Shown piece by piece: positions 44,046-55,656 of a stretch of DNA of 64,000 bases (position 1 is its first letter; each line of letters starts with the position of its first letter). The notes below the pieces were generated by a model. It did no database searches and was not told the DNA's origin. It saw nothing but the letters and a program-made list of their open reading frames with translations. Source of the stretch: Megalobrama amblycephala (taxonomy: Eukaryota; Chordata; Actinopteri; Cypriniformes; Xenocyprididae); assembly GCF_018812025.1 (NCBI RefSeq), contig NC_063050.1, forward strand, positions 8,371,539 to 8,435,538, written 5' to 3'. Position numbers and translations under genes: made by a program.

Positions 44046-45559
44046 ACAAACAAAAAAACTTTAAAACCAATTTGTCATACAGTGTGCATAATACTTCATT
44101 TAATCCCCATAATTCTATGAACTTTGGTAGAGATTTCACCAACTTATAGTATGCATACTCCACCCTCAATCGAGAAGCTACAAAACCTAAAACCGTAGCC
44201 ACAACACTTACTGCCCCAACAGTCTGTTTTTTCTTGTCTTCCAAATGACCAATTTTGCAGTGCCAGATGAAAAAAAAAAAATCTTTTGAACAATACTTTG
44301 GCCCAAAAATGAACAATTGAAAAGAAAATTCCTCACACAGTGACAACAACCAATTACTAAATGAATCAAAAAGTTTAACCAATCATGAACACCGTACAAA
44401 AAGATGAAAACTGACTCTGCCTCAGAGCACAAAGGACATCCCACCACAACACTGGGATAGCTTTCATCTTACACTCAGTCTTCCATAGCCACACTTACAA
44501 TGATGGAGGAACAGATATATATCCATGCCCCTCCACTCATTCATTTAGGACAACTTCATAGTCTGATCTCAAGTCCTTGAATATCTCTGCAGTTCACTGT
44601 TATAAAAAAACAGATTGATTTCACACCACTTCTTTGGCTCAAATCTCACACATTACTTCTCAGGATCTGTCCCAGCTTATTACACCCAGCCGCTGACAGT
44701 CAAGCTCACATATTTTCAGAAGACAACAGTCTTGAAGGTAAAAAGGAGTTCAAAAACAGTGGTTCCTTTAATAACCAAGACCAGCAGGTAGTCACATAGT
44801 GACAGTAGTCACATGAATCATATATGATCCTCCTTCATGTTTTATTCGAAAGGAGACTGTAACCAATTTAGCACATGTACGTCTGCAAGATGTTTGTTAA
44901 AGATCACTTCATCTGGAAAGCATCTGCTGTGTACAAACAGCTGAAAGACGTCTTTAAGATGTCTGTTTTACATACACTCTATCATAAACATCTTAAAGAC
45001 AGCTTCTAAACGTCTATTTGACATCTGACAGGAACATCCTATTGCAGATGAGTAAACACTCAAAAAAATATGTCTTCCAGTGTAAACATGTACATCAAAC
45101 AGACGTAAGTGTACGATCTAGTGATTTTAAAAACATGTAAACCTGTCTCCTAAAAGACATAACATGCTTCAATGCCGGGTTTTTACACACCAGAGAAAAC
45201 ACTCTGAAGTCTGAACAGACTCGCAATCCCATCAAAGAGCAGTAATTCATGCTCTGATACGTCATCAGAGATTTGAAATCACTACTTTACTGGATGTACA
45301 GTATATGTAGCCCTGTGTCAGTCACTTGATTAATAAGATGTTATTCATTCTGAAGGAAGAGGAAATATTCTCATGGCCTTCATTCTCTAGAACATCCTCC
45401 ACCATCACTCTGTTCTCCGGCACACACCTAAAGCCACTGCACAGAGAAATGGATGGTGTCTCTGTGTGGATCCCCATCCTCCTATCCTCCTATCCTCTTA
45501 CACAACTCCCACTTTTCTCACAAAAATTGTATCAATACCAAACCATGCAAAAGAAAAAG

Positions 45560-45561
<2 letters not shown>
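44046..45561 (-). mobile_element. LINE-B copy 3, main part
   Basis: Left part: RT C-terminal sequence (CPLCSEAESVFIFLYG; RLRVEYAYYKLV; IELWGLNEVLC). Then the ORF1 remnant with the ancestral MITE (about 44870-45110) and the ORF1 start. It is followed by (GA)n at 45562-45612. The sequence shows RT end joined to ORF1 with nothing between, confirming the internal deletion. Confidence 0.78.

Positions 45562-45612
<51 letters not shown>
45562..45612. repeat. (GA)n at 5' side of LINE-B copy 3
   Basis: GA tract of about 50 nt before the spacer, as at 4579-4621. Confidence 0.95.
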
Positions 45613-45615
<3 letters not shown>

Positions 45616-46091
45616 GTGAACATTCACAGCTTGTCTCTTTGTCAAGACTCTTGCCCAACACTGCTCTCACCCACAACCTCCCAGCCTGCATGTGTGTATT
45701 AATAAAGAGGGAAGTCAAACTATTTCTTCACACAGGCTTCACATGAACACACAGACGCAGAACAAACGTGTGCAGATAAAACTCATGTTATTTTACAGAG
45801 ATTGTCACAGAATAATTATATTATTTAAAAGGCTAATTAATGTTTTTCCAGAATTGTAACATTTAGTGTTTTTAACAGATTGAAGCTTTTTTTCAGTGTA
45901 TCACATTCATTTTAAAGATACTGATGTTGAAAACAGCAGCGGTTCCCATAGTAACTGTATAAACAGAGCAGACTGATTAATTTAGCTCTTAAATGATGTC
46001 ATCTCCTTTAGTTGTGCACTGACACATCAGTTATAGATTTATTGTATTTCTAGATTTACTGATTTATATGTGATCTTTCTCCCCAGTGTGA

Positions 46092-46147
<56 letters not shown>

Positions 46148-46156
46148 ACTTGAGAG

Positions 46157-47029
46157 CAGGGACGGACTGGGACTAAAAAACGGCCCTGGACTTTGACTAG
46201 GCCCGGCCCAAAACAATCGGCGTGCGGAAACTCGACAACAACAACAATAACGCCTGGCATGAGTGTCACAAGACTTTAATTGTGGCTCATGATACTATAC
46301 CATCCAAATTATAGCAATAGCACTGATGTTGACTAGATGTTGTGTTAAAAGCATATTAGATTAACTTGAATAGGCTACTCATATAGCAGGGGTCTCAAAC
46401 TCAAATTGTCGGGGGGGCCGTTTCTGTGATTGACACCTCATAGGAGGGCCATATTATCCTTCAAGCGCAAGAAAGCGCAACATTTCAGAAAATTTACTTT
46501 CCTTTGCATTATTTCTCATTTACTTCAAATTTCATTAGGCCTACTAAAATAATGTTATACCTATACTATAAATATCTTATTTACCATACTAAATGTACAG
46601 CAGTGTCTCTCTCATTGTTACAGAGTGTAATATAATTATATAATACTATTACTAATATAATACTACTAATTGAAATAGTCTGGTGCGACTTCTCACATCC
46701 AACAAGATATATGGAATAAAAAATCAGTAATTTAGGAACAAAACCAGCAACACTTGTGGCATGGAGGGGTCAGAAATAAACAAAAAACTGGAGCTATATA
46801 TCAACTTTATTTTGCCAAAAAAATAAAAATCTCTCATTGTTACATACATTATTAGTTTTTAACATCTAGTGGAAGTATTTTCCCTTACTTTATGTTATCT
46901 TAAATAACATTAAAATCTTGCACTGAACAACACTGTACTGAACAAATACGGCCGCTTATGTGACGCGATATGTGAATGCCCCTTAGAACGGCGACTTTTT
47001 CTTTGCATATCAGACAGGTAGCAACTAGA

Positions 47030-47066
<37 letters not shown>

Positions 47067-47356
47067 TTAGCGGGCCGGATTATGTTTTATTTTTGAGATC
47101 AGTTGCGGGCTGGCAATTTGAGACCACTGATCTAACGTCTTTGCTGCTTACTTGGCGGCCACGGCCAGTGCAGCTGGCATCCAACTTAAAGGTGCATTGC
47201 TGCCACCTACAGTACTGGAGTGTGAAACAGATTAGTGGGGGAAAAAAACAGATGATGACTGCGTGCTTGGTGGGTGGTGGGCCGGCCCACCGGCCGTCCT
47301 GGAGTACCGGCCGTTCTGTGATTCTCCAGATCACACAGATGGCCAGTCCGCCCCTG
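46157..47356. mobile_element. hAT element with 8-bp target duplication
   Basis: Starts CAGGGACGGACTGG, ends CCAGTCCGCCCCTG, flanked by CTTGAGAG at 46149-46156 and 47357-47364. The uninterrupted spacer copies have a single such site. No transposase was seen. Confidence 0.92.
46388..47133. mobile_element. Second hAT-type element nested in the first
   Basis: Ends caggggtctcaaactcaaatt and aatttgagaccactg are inverted repeats of Charlie-like type. An (AAT)n tract lies at 47027-47065. An 8-bp duplication is not clear. Confidence 0.7.
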
Positions 47357-47704
47357 CTTGAGAGTATAAATGGATTATTTGGTCAGTCTGAGCTCTACAT
47401 AATAACTTTGGCTCAACCGATGGAGTGATTATGGGGCGGGGCTATCAGTTTTTCTGACCAATGAAATGATAGTCATCAGTGTTTGAATCATGTTTGAAAA
47501 CAATATTTTGTGATTGTGTTTGAAGACACTAGTGACCCATAAAATAAACACTTCACCTTTAAATCAGAAAATGAACGTTTTACCTCAGAATGAATCAAGA
47601 TGCTCCAAAAACAGAGAAAACAATATGAGTGCTTATGAGTGAGATCACTTTATTTTTATATTGCTTTCCATATTCACTATTGCTTCAAAGCAGCTTTACA
47701 GAAA

Positions 47705-47831
47705 ACGTCTCGGGTTACTTGTGTAACCCTGGTTCCCTGAATAAGGGAACGAGACGCTACGTCATTTAAGGTTATGGGAACCATAATATCGTATGACGTA
47801 GTGTCGACAGTTCCCATGAAAGGGAACCACA
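47705..47831. mobile_element. Short MITE-like insertion in 3' region of IgR-5
   Basis: Longer version of 32737-32830, with an extra internal piece (taaggttatgggaaccataatatc). Confidence 0.6.
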
Positions 47832-47945
47832 AATTACTGTCTTAAATCCACCAATGAGCAACTGCAGCAAGCAAAAACTAAAAATATATAATAAAAAACT
47901 TCATTAAATGTTTCAAGAACATCTGTTTAGACAGTGTTTGGTGCT

Positions 47946-48381
47946 TGTTGTGGAAATTTTAAGTTTTCATATGCTTTTTACCTGTATTCTTGTGAAATAT
48001 GATGCTTATGGAACATGATATGATGTTGGCTTAAGTGGTAATGTTTAACATAGTGTTAACATAGATGTTATAAATAGAAAGAGCAAGATATGGTATGGGG
48101 AAATGCAAGATGTATGTTAAAAACATGTCTGTGCTAACAATGTGTGGAAAGTTACAGCCACTAAGAGATGTTCCAAATATGGTAAAAGGACAGAGGCTTC
48201 GGCCTTGGAGGTTAGAGATATAAAAGTGAGGGGAAGCTTTCGTTCTTGGTCTTACACTCTGCAGCTACTTGTGTTTCTGTATGACCTGTCTGACCTTTCT
48301 TGCAAGAAATAAAAGCTTTAAAGACAATTGGACGTGTTTGTCTCTTATGCAGTAGAGTCGGAGTCGATTTTTGCCACAACA
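47946..48381 (+). mobile_element. Solo LTR, 436 bp
   Basis: TGTTGTGG at the start, CCACAACA at the end, and GTGCT on both sides (47941-47945; 48382-48386). A TATA-like atataaaag is near 48220 and AATAAA near 48308, so it is plus-oriented. The empty site is seen at about 36767. Confidence 0.92.
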
Positions 48382-48635
48382 GTGCTCAATGTTAATCTTG
48401 AACTCTGTTTACTGCACATCTGTCTGACCAGATAAATCAATCACTTTATACACATTCTCAGATGTTGAGATTCAACTGATGATGATGATGATGAAGTTTC
48501 TGGAAAGCCTGTATATAAAACAATGAAACAATGAATTTCTAAAGGATGTTTTTTCACACCCAGAACTTGTCATCTCTTTTCTCATGATACAGACACTTCT
48601 TACTGATGTCATTCACACACTCACTACCCAGAATT

Positions 48636-48674
48636 CATGTTTGAATGAAAGCGTCTCGCTTTCATTCAAACATG
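48636..48674. repeat. Perfect 18-bp hairpin at the broken D2 of IgR-5
   Basis: Arms 48636-48653 and 48657-48674 are exact reverse complements with a 3-nt loop. IgR-3 has only one arm at the same site. Confidence 0.92.
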
Positions 48675-48957
48675 AACGAAAGCGGACTTGCTTCTTGCAT
48701 CTCATATTTGAAGTTAATAATGACGTTTCCTCCTGAATATCCTCTCATGCTCCTGATTGTTTGATCTGTTGAACACAAACTCAGATAATTTGTCATTTTG
48801 TTCTCAATATAAACACAGATCTGCTCACTTTACTGAAACATTTATGAATGAAGTCAAGTTTATCAGTTTAAATCTTCCATCAGGAGATCAATAGGGTTAT
48901 TGACAGCGTCTGTTATGAGTTTCATGTGTGAACGGCAGTAATTACAGTCAGTGTTGA

Positions 48958-49804
48958 TGTGAGGGACCGAGGAGCCAAGGACAAGGAACACCAGCAATTT
49001 GCCATAAATATGGGTTTTTATTAGAACCCAAGGGAAAAATGTCAACTTTACAACTCAATCTTTCACAACACAAAACAAAAAAACACAAAAAAACCCAAAA
49101 AAAACAAAAATAAATAAAAGGCAAACAATGAAAGCAACAAACTAAAACTGACTTGACCTTGAATGAACAAAGCAACAACTTATAAAGGAAAGGATGGGCC
49201 CATTACAAATTAAGAGGGGAAACAAATGAGACTTAACATTAACATATAACACCAAATAAATCAAAATAGAATCATACAAAGAAATATATCAAATCAAAAT
49301 AAAGAAAAGCAAAATGTAATCAAATACCGCAAATGTACAACTACATAAACCAATTAACAAAAAGCAACAACGTTTCCTTCTCCCCCGGGCAACTTCAGCA
49401 AATGGAAAGTCCGGGCGGAACCAATAATGTTTAAAAGCCCTGTTCTGGCCGGACACCAATTCTTGCGACACCAGGATGCGGCTGCAACAGACCCTGTCGA
49501 GATCGCCACCCGTTAACGGTAAACTTAAACTCAAAAGATAGAAACAAATATAAGAAACAGATACAATGTAACTAATTTGTGTGCACTCCAAATCAGTAAC
49601 AATGTATATAAAAAGTATGTAATAAATATTATATGTAAACCAAATAAAGAATTAATGATTATTGTTCGTCTTGTATAATTATTAAAGCAAACATTATATT
49701 GAAACCAAAATGAATGTGAATGACAAAATAGGTTTAAATAAAGATTACCTTAAATGAACAAACATGTCCTCCAGGTAACATGTGTACATGAGGGCTTGCA
49801 TGTG

Positions 49805-49864
<60 letters not shown>

Positions 49865-49915
49865 TCGATACGATCACATTACCCCTCTTGTGCGGCCATC
49901 ACTCAGGCCGTCACA
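48958..49915 (-). repeat. Gmr1-like element, 3' LTR
   Basis: TGTGAGGGACC to GGCCGTCACA, 958 bp, target duplication GTTGA at 48953-48957. It contains a (TG)n tract at about 49808-49862. Few differences from the other LTR (outside the microsatellite and an A-rich stretch, only about six were counted by eye), so the insertion is fairly recent. Confidence 0.93.
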
Positions 49916-50952
49916 TTTCCCCCCTCTTCAGGAATCTCGCCAGTAGAGCGGGAAAGATAGTCAGCAGTAACGTTGACTTTACCAGACACACGTTGAATCT
50001 TGAATCTGAAGGGCTGCATGCCGAGATACCATCTTGTAATTCTTCCATTAGAATCCTTCATTTTCTCCAACCACTGCAACGCTTTATGATCGGTCTCCAG
50101 GGTAAACTCACGGCCTAGTAGATAGTATCGTAAGGAATCCAAGGCCCACTTTATGGCTAAACATTCCTTTTCGATCGTCGAATAGCGTACCTCTCTCGGA
50201 AACAGCTTACGACTGATATATGCCACTGGCCGTCGGCTCTCTGGTGGTCCTTGCAATAGGACGGCGCCTACACCCCTCTCAGAGGCATCAGACTGTACAA
50301 CGAACGGTTGACTAAAGTCAGGATTGTGCAGCACACTATCGGTGGTCAAAGCTCCCTGGATGTCCCGGAAGGCTTCCAATCTCTCCTCCGTCCACTGCAG
50401 TTGATTTGGGCAATGTGCCCCCACCATATCCGTTAGTGGAGCAGCCCTGCTGGAAAAGTTAGGGACAAAGCGATGGTAAAATCCAGCCATACCCAAAAAA
50501 GATTGCAGATCTTTACATGTCTGAGGCACCACACACTTTTCCAAGGCTTGAACTTTCTGCACTTGTGGTCGCACAACACCCTGGCCAATGACATAGCCCA
50601 GGTATTCGGTCTCTTGTTTGGCTATAGCACATTTATTACGGTTGACGGTGAGACCGGCCCGCTGAAGGCGCTGCAAGACTTCCCGGAGATGCTGCACATG
50701 TTCCTCCCAGGTATTGCTGTAAATAACAATATCGTCAAGATAGGCAGCAGCAAAAGGTAAACCACGTAGTACTTGATCTATTAACCTCTGAAATGTTGCC
50801 ACGGCCCCATGAAGGCCAAACGGTAAAACCTTAAAATGGAAGAGGCCTCCTGGTGTTCTGAATGCAGTTAAGGGCCGTGAAGATAGAGTCAGTGGAATTT
50901 GCCAATACCCTTTAGAAAGGTCCATGGTTGTCAGATATTTGGATTGGCCCAA
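49903..50952 (-). pseudogene. Gmr1-like pol: reverse transcriptase core and RNase H
   Basis: YLTTMDLSKGYWQIPL, LPFGLHGAVATFQRLID and AAYLDDIVIYS are the RT core motifs (catalytic DD present). RNase H follows with FVVQSDASERGVGAVLLQ, IEKECLAIKWAL and LETDHKALQWL. It ends just before the polypurine tract. It is cut off from its N-terminal part by the TGA at about 51018. Confidence 0.88.
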
Positions 50953-51018
50953 ACGATCAATTAAGTCACTTATGCGAGGGGTAGGGTAGGAATCAAACTG
51001 AGATACTGAGTTCAGGTA

Positions 51019-51594
51019 TCAAAAATCAATGCAGAACCTAATACTCCCATCCTTCTTTGGCACAAGGACTATGGGATGACACCATTCGCTATTCGAAGGC
51101 TCAATAATGCCCAAGCAGAGCATAAGGTCAACCTCTTCCTGCAAGGTCTCCTGGAATCGCTCAGGCATTCTGTAGCTCTGGCGCTTCACAACAGCATCAG
51201 GTTTCAGTACTACATCATGCTCAATCAAGTTGGTAAATCCAGGATATTCAGAAAACACCTTTGAAGTAAAGAGAGCTTGTACCTGTGACCACTGGGAATC
51301 TGTTAGATGATCAAGCCCGATGTCTCCAGGAACTGGCTGTGGCAGATACTGCTCATCCGATTCTTCCTCGTCAACACAGCGAATCATCAGTGACTGGGAT
51401 TTCTCAGAACGGGGAACCCACTCCTTCAACAGATTAACATGTAAAACTCGACTGGAACGATCTTGACCAGGCAGACTGATTTCATAGGTCGTAGGACCCA
51501 GACGCTTCTTAATTTCATAAGGACCCTGCCATTTGGCTAGCAGTTTACTCTCCTGACTGGGCAACATGACAAGTACCTTCTTCCCGATCTCCAA
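51019..51594 (-). pseudogene. Gmr1-like pol: integrase tail joined to RT start
   Basis: First a chromodomain-like or GPY/F-type integrase tail (LAKWQGPYEIKKRLGPTTYE, then VLHVNLLKEWVPR), then after a linker the RT N terminus (HDVVLKPDAVVKRQSYRMP and WCHPIVLVPKKDGSIRFCIDF). This single frame proves that integrase precedes RT. It ends with TGA where CGA would be expected. Confidence 0.88.
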
Positions 51595-51651
51595 ATTCCT
51601 TTCTCGAGCCAGAGGGTCATACCAGGTCTTCTGCCGTTCCCTGGCTTCTGC

Positions 51652-52312
51652 CTAATGATTCTTTGCCAAAGTAGTCATTTTCTGCAAACGTTCCCTCATT
51701 TGTAGAACATAGGAGACAACACTGGTGGGCTCTTTCCTTTCAGGACTTCCTTCCCATGTCTCCTGGAGCAGAGCCAACGGGCCCCTGACATCATGGCCAT
51801 ACAACAGCTCGAAAGGAGAAAAGCCTGTGGAAGCCTGAGGAACTTCCCGATATGCAAACAGGAGATAGGGCAACCATTGATCCCAATCTCGACCAGTCTC
51901 ACTGACAAACTTCCGTAGCATCTGTTTCAAAGTCTGGTTAAATCTCTCAATTAGCCCATCCGTTTGAGGATGATAGGGGGTCGTGCGCAGACTCCTAATT
52001 CCTAAGAGCTGGTAGACCTGCTTCAGCAAGGTAGACATGAAATTGGTGCCCTGGTCGGTTAGAATTTCTGTGGGAAATCCGACCCTGGAAAATAACTGGA
52101 CTAAGGAAGTAGCTACAGGTTTTGCTTTCACAGATCTTAATGGAAATACCTCTGGGTATCTGGTGGCATAGTCTGTTATCACCAGCATGAAGCGGTTCCC
52201 TGAGCGACTCCTCTCCACAGGACCAACGACATCCATTCCAAGTCTCTCAAATGGAGTACCAACAATAGGAAGTGGTTGCAGTGGTGCTCTTGACGGACGT
52301 TGAAGGGAAACT
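51652..52312 (-). pseudogene. Gmr1-like integrase core
   Basis: GTPFERLGMDVVGPVE (first Asp), ILTDQGTNFMS (second Asp), and TPYHPQTDGLIERFNQTLK with the final Glu: a complete DDE triad. A TAG at about 51653 separates it from the tail, where a CAG would be expected. Upstream it is cut by the solo LTR. Confidence 0.88.
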
Positions 52313-52642
52313 GTAACACAGTTCGTAAATATGGGAAGAAGGAGGCGGGAACCGGCGAACATTCAACAAAACTTTAATTGAAAAATAAACAAATACAAAA
52401 CGAAAGTAATGCCGGCAGACCCTCGCGGACGTCTGCCGGCCACACAAACATAATAAAACACAACGTAAAGTCCAGGCCTGGTCCTCTCTCGTCCTCCACG
52501 GTCGTCGCTCCTCCTTTTATGCTCCCGGAGCTCCTCCATGAGAGACTCAAGGCCGGTCCGCCTCCCAGGTGATGCTTGTTATCACTTGCGTCACCGGCCT
52601 CGCGCCGTTCCCTCACGGCTCTCGCCCGCCCTGGTCGCCACA
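52312..52642 (-). mobile_element. Solo LTR inside the integrase frame
   Basis: 331 bp with GAAAC at 52307-52311 and 52643-52647. On the minus strand it starts TGTGGCGACC and ends GTGTTACA, with a TATA-like cataaaagg and an AATTAAA signal in the right order. It splits the integrase between its zinc-binding and catalytic parts. Confidence 0.92.
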
Positions 52643-52961
52643 GAAACCTTCTGACAAACAGGACAGCTTTTACAAAATTGGGCTACATCAACTTTCAAAC
52701 CGGGCCAGAAATATAGTATTTTCTGATTCTTGCAGTGGTTTTGTTTTTCCCCAGGTGGCCAGCCCAAGGAATCAAGTGACTCAGATGTAACACCATCTCT
52801 CGAATACACTGTGGAACCACCAATTGTTTCTGGGCCCCGATCTCTCGATAGAGTATACCCTTGATCATCACATATCTGGCTGTATTGTCATTTAAAGGCT
52901 TCTCCTTACTCTCCGCAGCTCTAACAAAGCACTCTGTGAGACTAGCATCTTCCTGCTGCAT
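52643..52961 (-). pseudogene. Gmr1-like integrase zinc-binding region
   Basis: GHLGKNKTTARIR and, in a shifted frame, FCKSCPVCQKVS form the HHCC zinc finger. The first residues (MQQEDASLTECFVRA) follow the protease in another frame. Frame changes at about 52710 and 52985. Confidence 0.75.
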
Positions 52962-54661
52962 CTGAATGATGACAACTGGAAGTTCACAGGTAAATCAGAG
53001 GTCTTATTTTCAGACACAGCATATTTGACCTTTTCTTGTCTCTTTTCTCTTCTAGTCTTTCTCCTCTTCGGCACCCCAGCCTCAATCTCTGCATTGAAGA
53101 AAGGTAAAGTACTTAGTGTGGATTCAGTCTCCTTTGACCGATTCACCTTTGCTCTGGTCACTACCATGTGGCTCTGTCGCGTCGGGTGCAACAACTCCAG
53201 CAGCACTGGTATATCTTGACCCAGAATCACAGGAAAAGACAAGTAATCAGCCACCCCCACCTCCACCATGTAAGCCTGATCTTCTATCTTGACATAAACA
53301 TTGGCGGTAGGTAACAATCTTTCATCTCCATGTACACAGCAAATAGGTAGTTTGTTCACTGTGCTGATCAAAGAGGGTGATATAAATTTTCTTCTTACCA
53401 GAGTCTGGTCACTGCCGGTGTCAATCAAAGCAGTTAATTTCTCACCGTTTATCTCTACATTTGTAGTTCTCAAAGAGCTTGCGGATTTGGTTACATTCCT
53501 GCTTTGTACGAAACATAGCTGTGTAAGCTGAGCTGAGATCTTTGGACAATTGGGCTTAGTGTGCCCTTCTTGACCACACAGGTAACATATAGGAGGTCGT
53601 TTAGGAGCAAGATTTGATTTGGTTAAAGGATGTTTTCCCAGGTAGGGCTTACCAGACCCCTCCACCTTCCTTTGCTGAAAGTGAGGCACGTCAGGAAAAC
53701 AGCAGTCTTTAACAGGCTTCCAAGCCCACAGCTTATTCTTTCCTCTGGCTGCAACAAACACATCTGCCAAAGATGCTGCTTCCGCTGCTGTTTTGGGATC
53801 TCTCTCCCGAATCCACACCTGAAGTTCAGGGGACAACATTTTAAGATATTGCTCCAGAATGATAATTTCACTCACCTCCTCCACTGTTTTCCTCTTAGGC
53901 TGGATCCACTTTCCAAAGAGTTCTTTGAGCCGGCTGTAAAGCTCCTTTGGACTCTCAGTTGGCTCTATTGTTAAGGAACGGAACTTTTGTCGATAAGTTT
54001 CAGCATTAACATCATATTTCTTTAAAATAGCATACTTCACTTTGTCATAGTCAGTAGACTCATTGAGATCCATGTTGACATAAGCTGCTCTTGCTTTACC
54101 CGTCAGCAAAGGGATTAAATGCCAAACCCAGTCAGTTTTAATCCACCTACAAGCAACTGCAATCCTTTCAAAAGTAACAAGAAAGTGATCTACGTCATCA
54201 GTGTCACTCAGCTTTTCTAATTGAGGGGTCCGAGATAATGGTGGGCCTATATTGTCCTCAACCTGATTAAAACTTTGATGAGCTGAAGCCAACGAATGTC
54301 TGTCGGAATCTGAAGGATCCCCATCAGGCCTTTCCTGGGCCTCCCGGCCAACACTGGTTAAGTGAAAATTAGGAGAAGTACGTGCTTGGACCTCCATTTG
54401 TAAAAGACTGAACTGGTGCTGGAGTGCCTTAAACCGTCGCTCCTGCTCTACCTGCTCTTGTTGTCTTGCAGTCTCCCGGCCTTCCGTCCTGGCCATATGG
54501 GCTCGAAACAAATTGGCCAACTCAGTCACTGAAACTTCTCTATCTCCTGTTGCCTTCCCTCCTTCAACTCCTTCTGCCACATCCTGATCCTCCTCACCCC
54601 TTTCTTCCTCTTGCTGAAAGGGTGGAGCTTTAGGCATATTTTTCTTTGAGGTACGACTCAT
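52892..54661 (-). CDS. Gmr1-like gag with SCAN-like capsid domain, zinc knuckle and protease
   Basis: The ATG at 54661 is preferred over the one at 54709, since MSRTSKKNMPK begins the hydrophilic matrix-like part. Residues about 40-100 form a Glu/Gln-rich coiled coil. Residues about 224-306 (KFRSLTIEPTESPKELYSRL, then IIILEQYLKMLSPELQVWIR) match the SCAN domain pattern of vertebrate zinc-finger genes. The CCHC knuckle CYLCGQEGHTKPNCP is at about 359-373 and the aspartic protease motif ALIDTGSDQTLV at about 412-423. About 589 codons without a stop. The frame changes after DLPVNFQ, so the last 20 residues are probably not native. Confidence 0.88.
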   Translation of the reverse strand: MSRTSKKNMPKAPPFQQEEERGEEDQDVAEGVEGGKATGDREVSVTELANLFRAHMARTEGRETARQQEQVEQERRFKALQHQFSLLQMEVQARTSPNFHLTSVGREAQERPDGDPSDSDRHSLASAHQSFNQVEDNIGPPLSRTPQLEKLSDTDDVDHFLVTFERIAVACRWIKTDWVWHLIPLLTGKARAAYVNMDLNESTDYDKVKYAILKKYDVNAETYRQKFRSLTIEPTESPKELYSRLKELFGKWIQPKRKTVEEVSEIIILEQYLKMLSPELQVWIRERDPKTAAEAASLADVFVAARGKNKLWAWKPVKDCCFPDVPHFQQRKVEGSGKPYLGKHPLTKSNLAPKRPPICYLCGQEGHTKPNCPKISAQLTQLCFVQSRNVTKSASSLRTTNVEINGEKLTALIDTGSDQTLVRRKFISPSLISTVNKLPICCVHGDERLLPTANVYVKIEDQAYMVEVGVADYLSFPVILGQDIPVLLELLHPTRQSHMVVTRAKVNRSKETESTLSTLPFFNAEIEAGVPKRRKTRREKRQEKVKYAVSENKTSDLPVNFQLSSFRCSRKMLVSQSALLELRRVRRSL

Positions 54662-54760
54662 GATAACAGAGAAAAAAAAAACACAGCCACGAGGGGCAAA
54701 AAGAAACAAAACAGCTTAGTGTCCTTGACCGACTGAATGCATCCCACCGCTGCCACCATA

Positions 54761-55587
54761 TGTGAGGGACCGAGGAGCCAAGGACAAGGAACACCAGCAA
54801 TTTGCCATAAATATGGGTTTTTATTAGAACCCAAGGGAAAAATGTCAACTTTACAACTCAATCTTTCACAACACAAAAAAAAATAAAAATAAAATAAATA
54901 AAGGCAAACAATGAAAGCAACAAACTAAAACTGACTTGACCTTGAATGAAAAAAGCAACAACTTATAAAGGAAAGGATGGGCCCATTACAAATTAAGAGG
55001 GGAAACAAATGAGACTTAACATTAACATATAACACCAAATAAATCAAAATAGAATCATACAAAGAAATATATCAAATCAAAATATAGAAAAGCAAAATGT
55101 AATCAAATACCGCAAATGTACAACTACATAAACCAATTAACAAAAAGCAACAACGTTTCCTTCTCCCCCGGGCAACTTCAGCAAATGGAAAGTCCGGGCG
55201 GAACCAATAATGTTTAAAAGCCCTGTTCTGGCCGGACACCAATTCTTGCGACACCAGGATGCGGCTGCAACAGACCCTGTCGAGATCGCCACCCGTTAAC
55301 GGTAAACTTAAACTCAAAAGATAGAAACAAATATAAGAAACAGATACAATGTAACTAATTTGTGTGCACTCCAAATCAGTAACAATGTATATAGAAAGTA
55401 TGTAATAAATATTATATGTAAACCAAATAAAGAATTAATGATTATTGTTCGTCTTGTATAATTATTAAAGCAAACATTATATTGAAACCAAAATGAATGT
55501 GAATGACAAAATAGGTTTAAATAAAGATTACCTTAAATGAACAAACATGTCCTCCAGGTAACATGTGTACATGAGGGCTTGCATGTG

Positions 55588-55656
<69 letters not shown>

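Larger units (their letters stand above)
45613..47648. repeat. Duplicated spacer copy 4, interrupted by a hAT element
   Basis: Same unit as 4622-5514, split at about 46156 by the hAT insertion. (GAAA)n at 46089-46147. The minus-strand AATAAA is at 47649-47654. Confidence 0.8.

Noticed and set aside
47093..47428. Plus-strand frame of 111 codons
   Set aside because: It spans the borders of two hAT elements and the spacer, so it is not one gene.
49754..49960. Frames with Val-Cys repeats
   Set aside because: They come from the (TG)n microsatellite in the LTRs.
54742..54760. Assigning a specific tRNA to the candidate primer-binding site of the gypsy element
   Set aside because: The sequence after the LTR fits the position, but a match to one tRNA 3' end could not be verified without a tRNA set.
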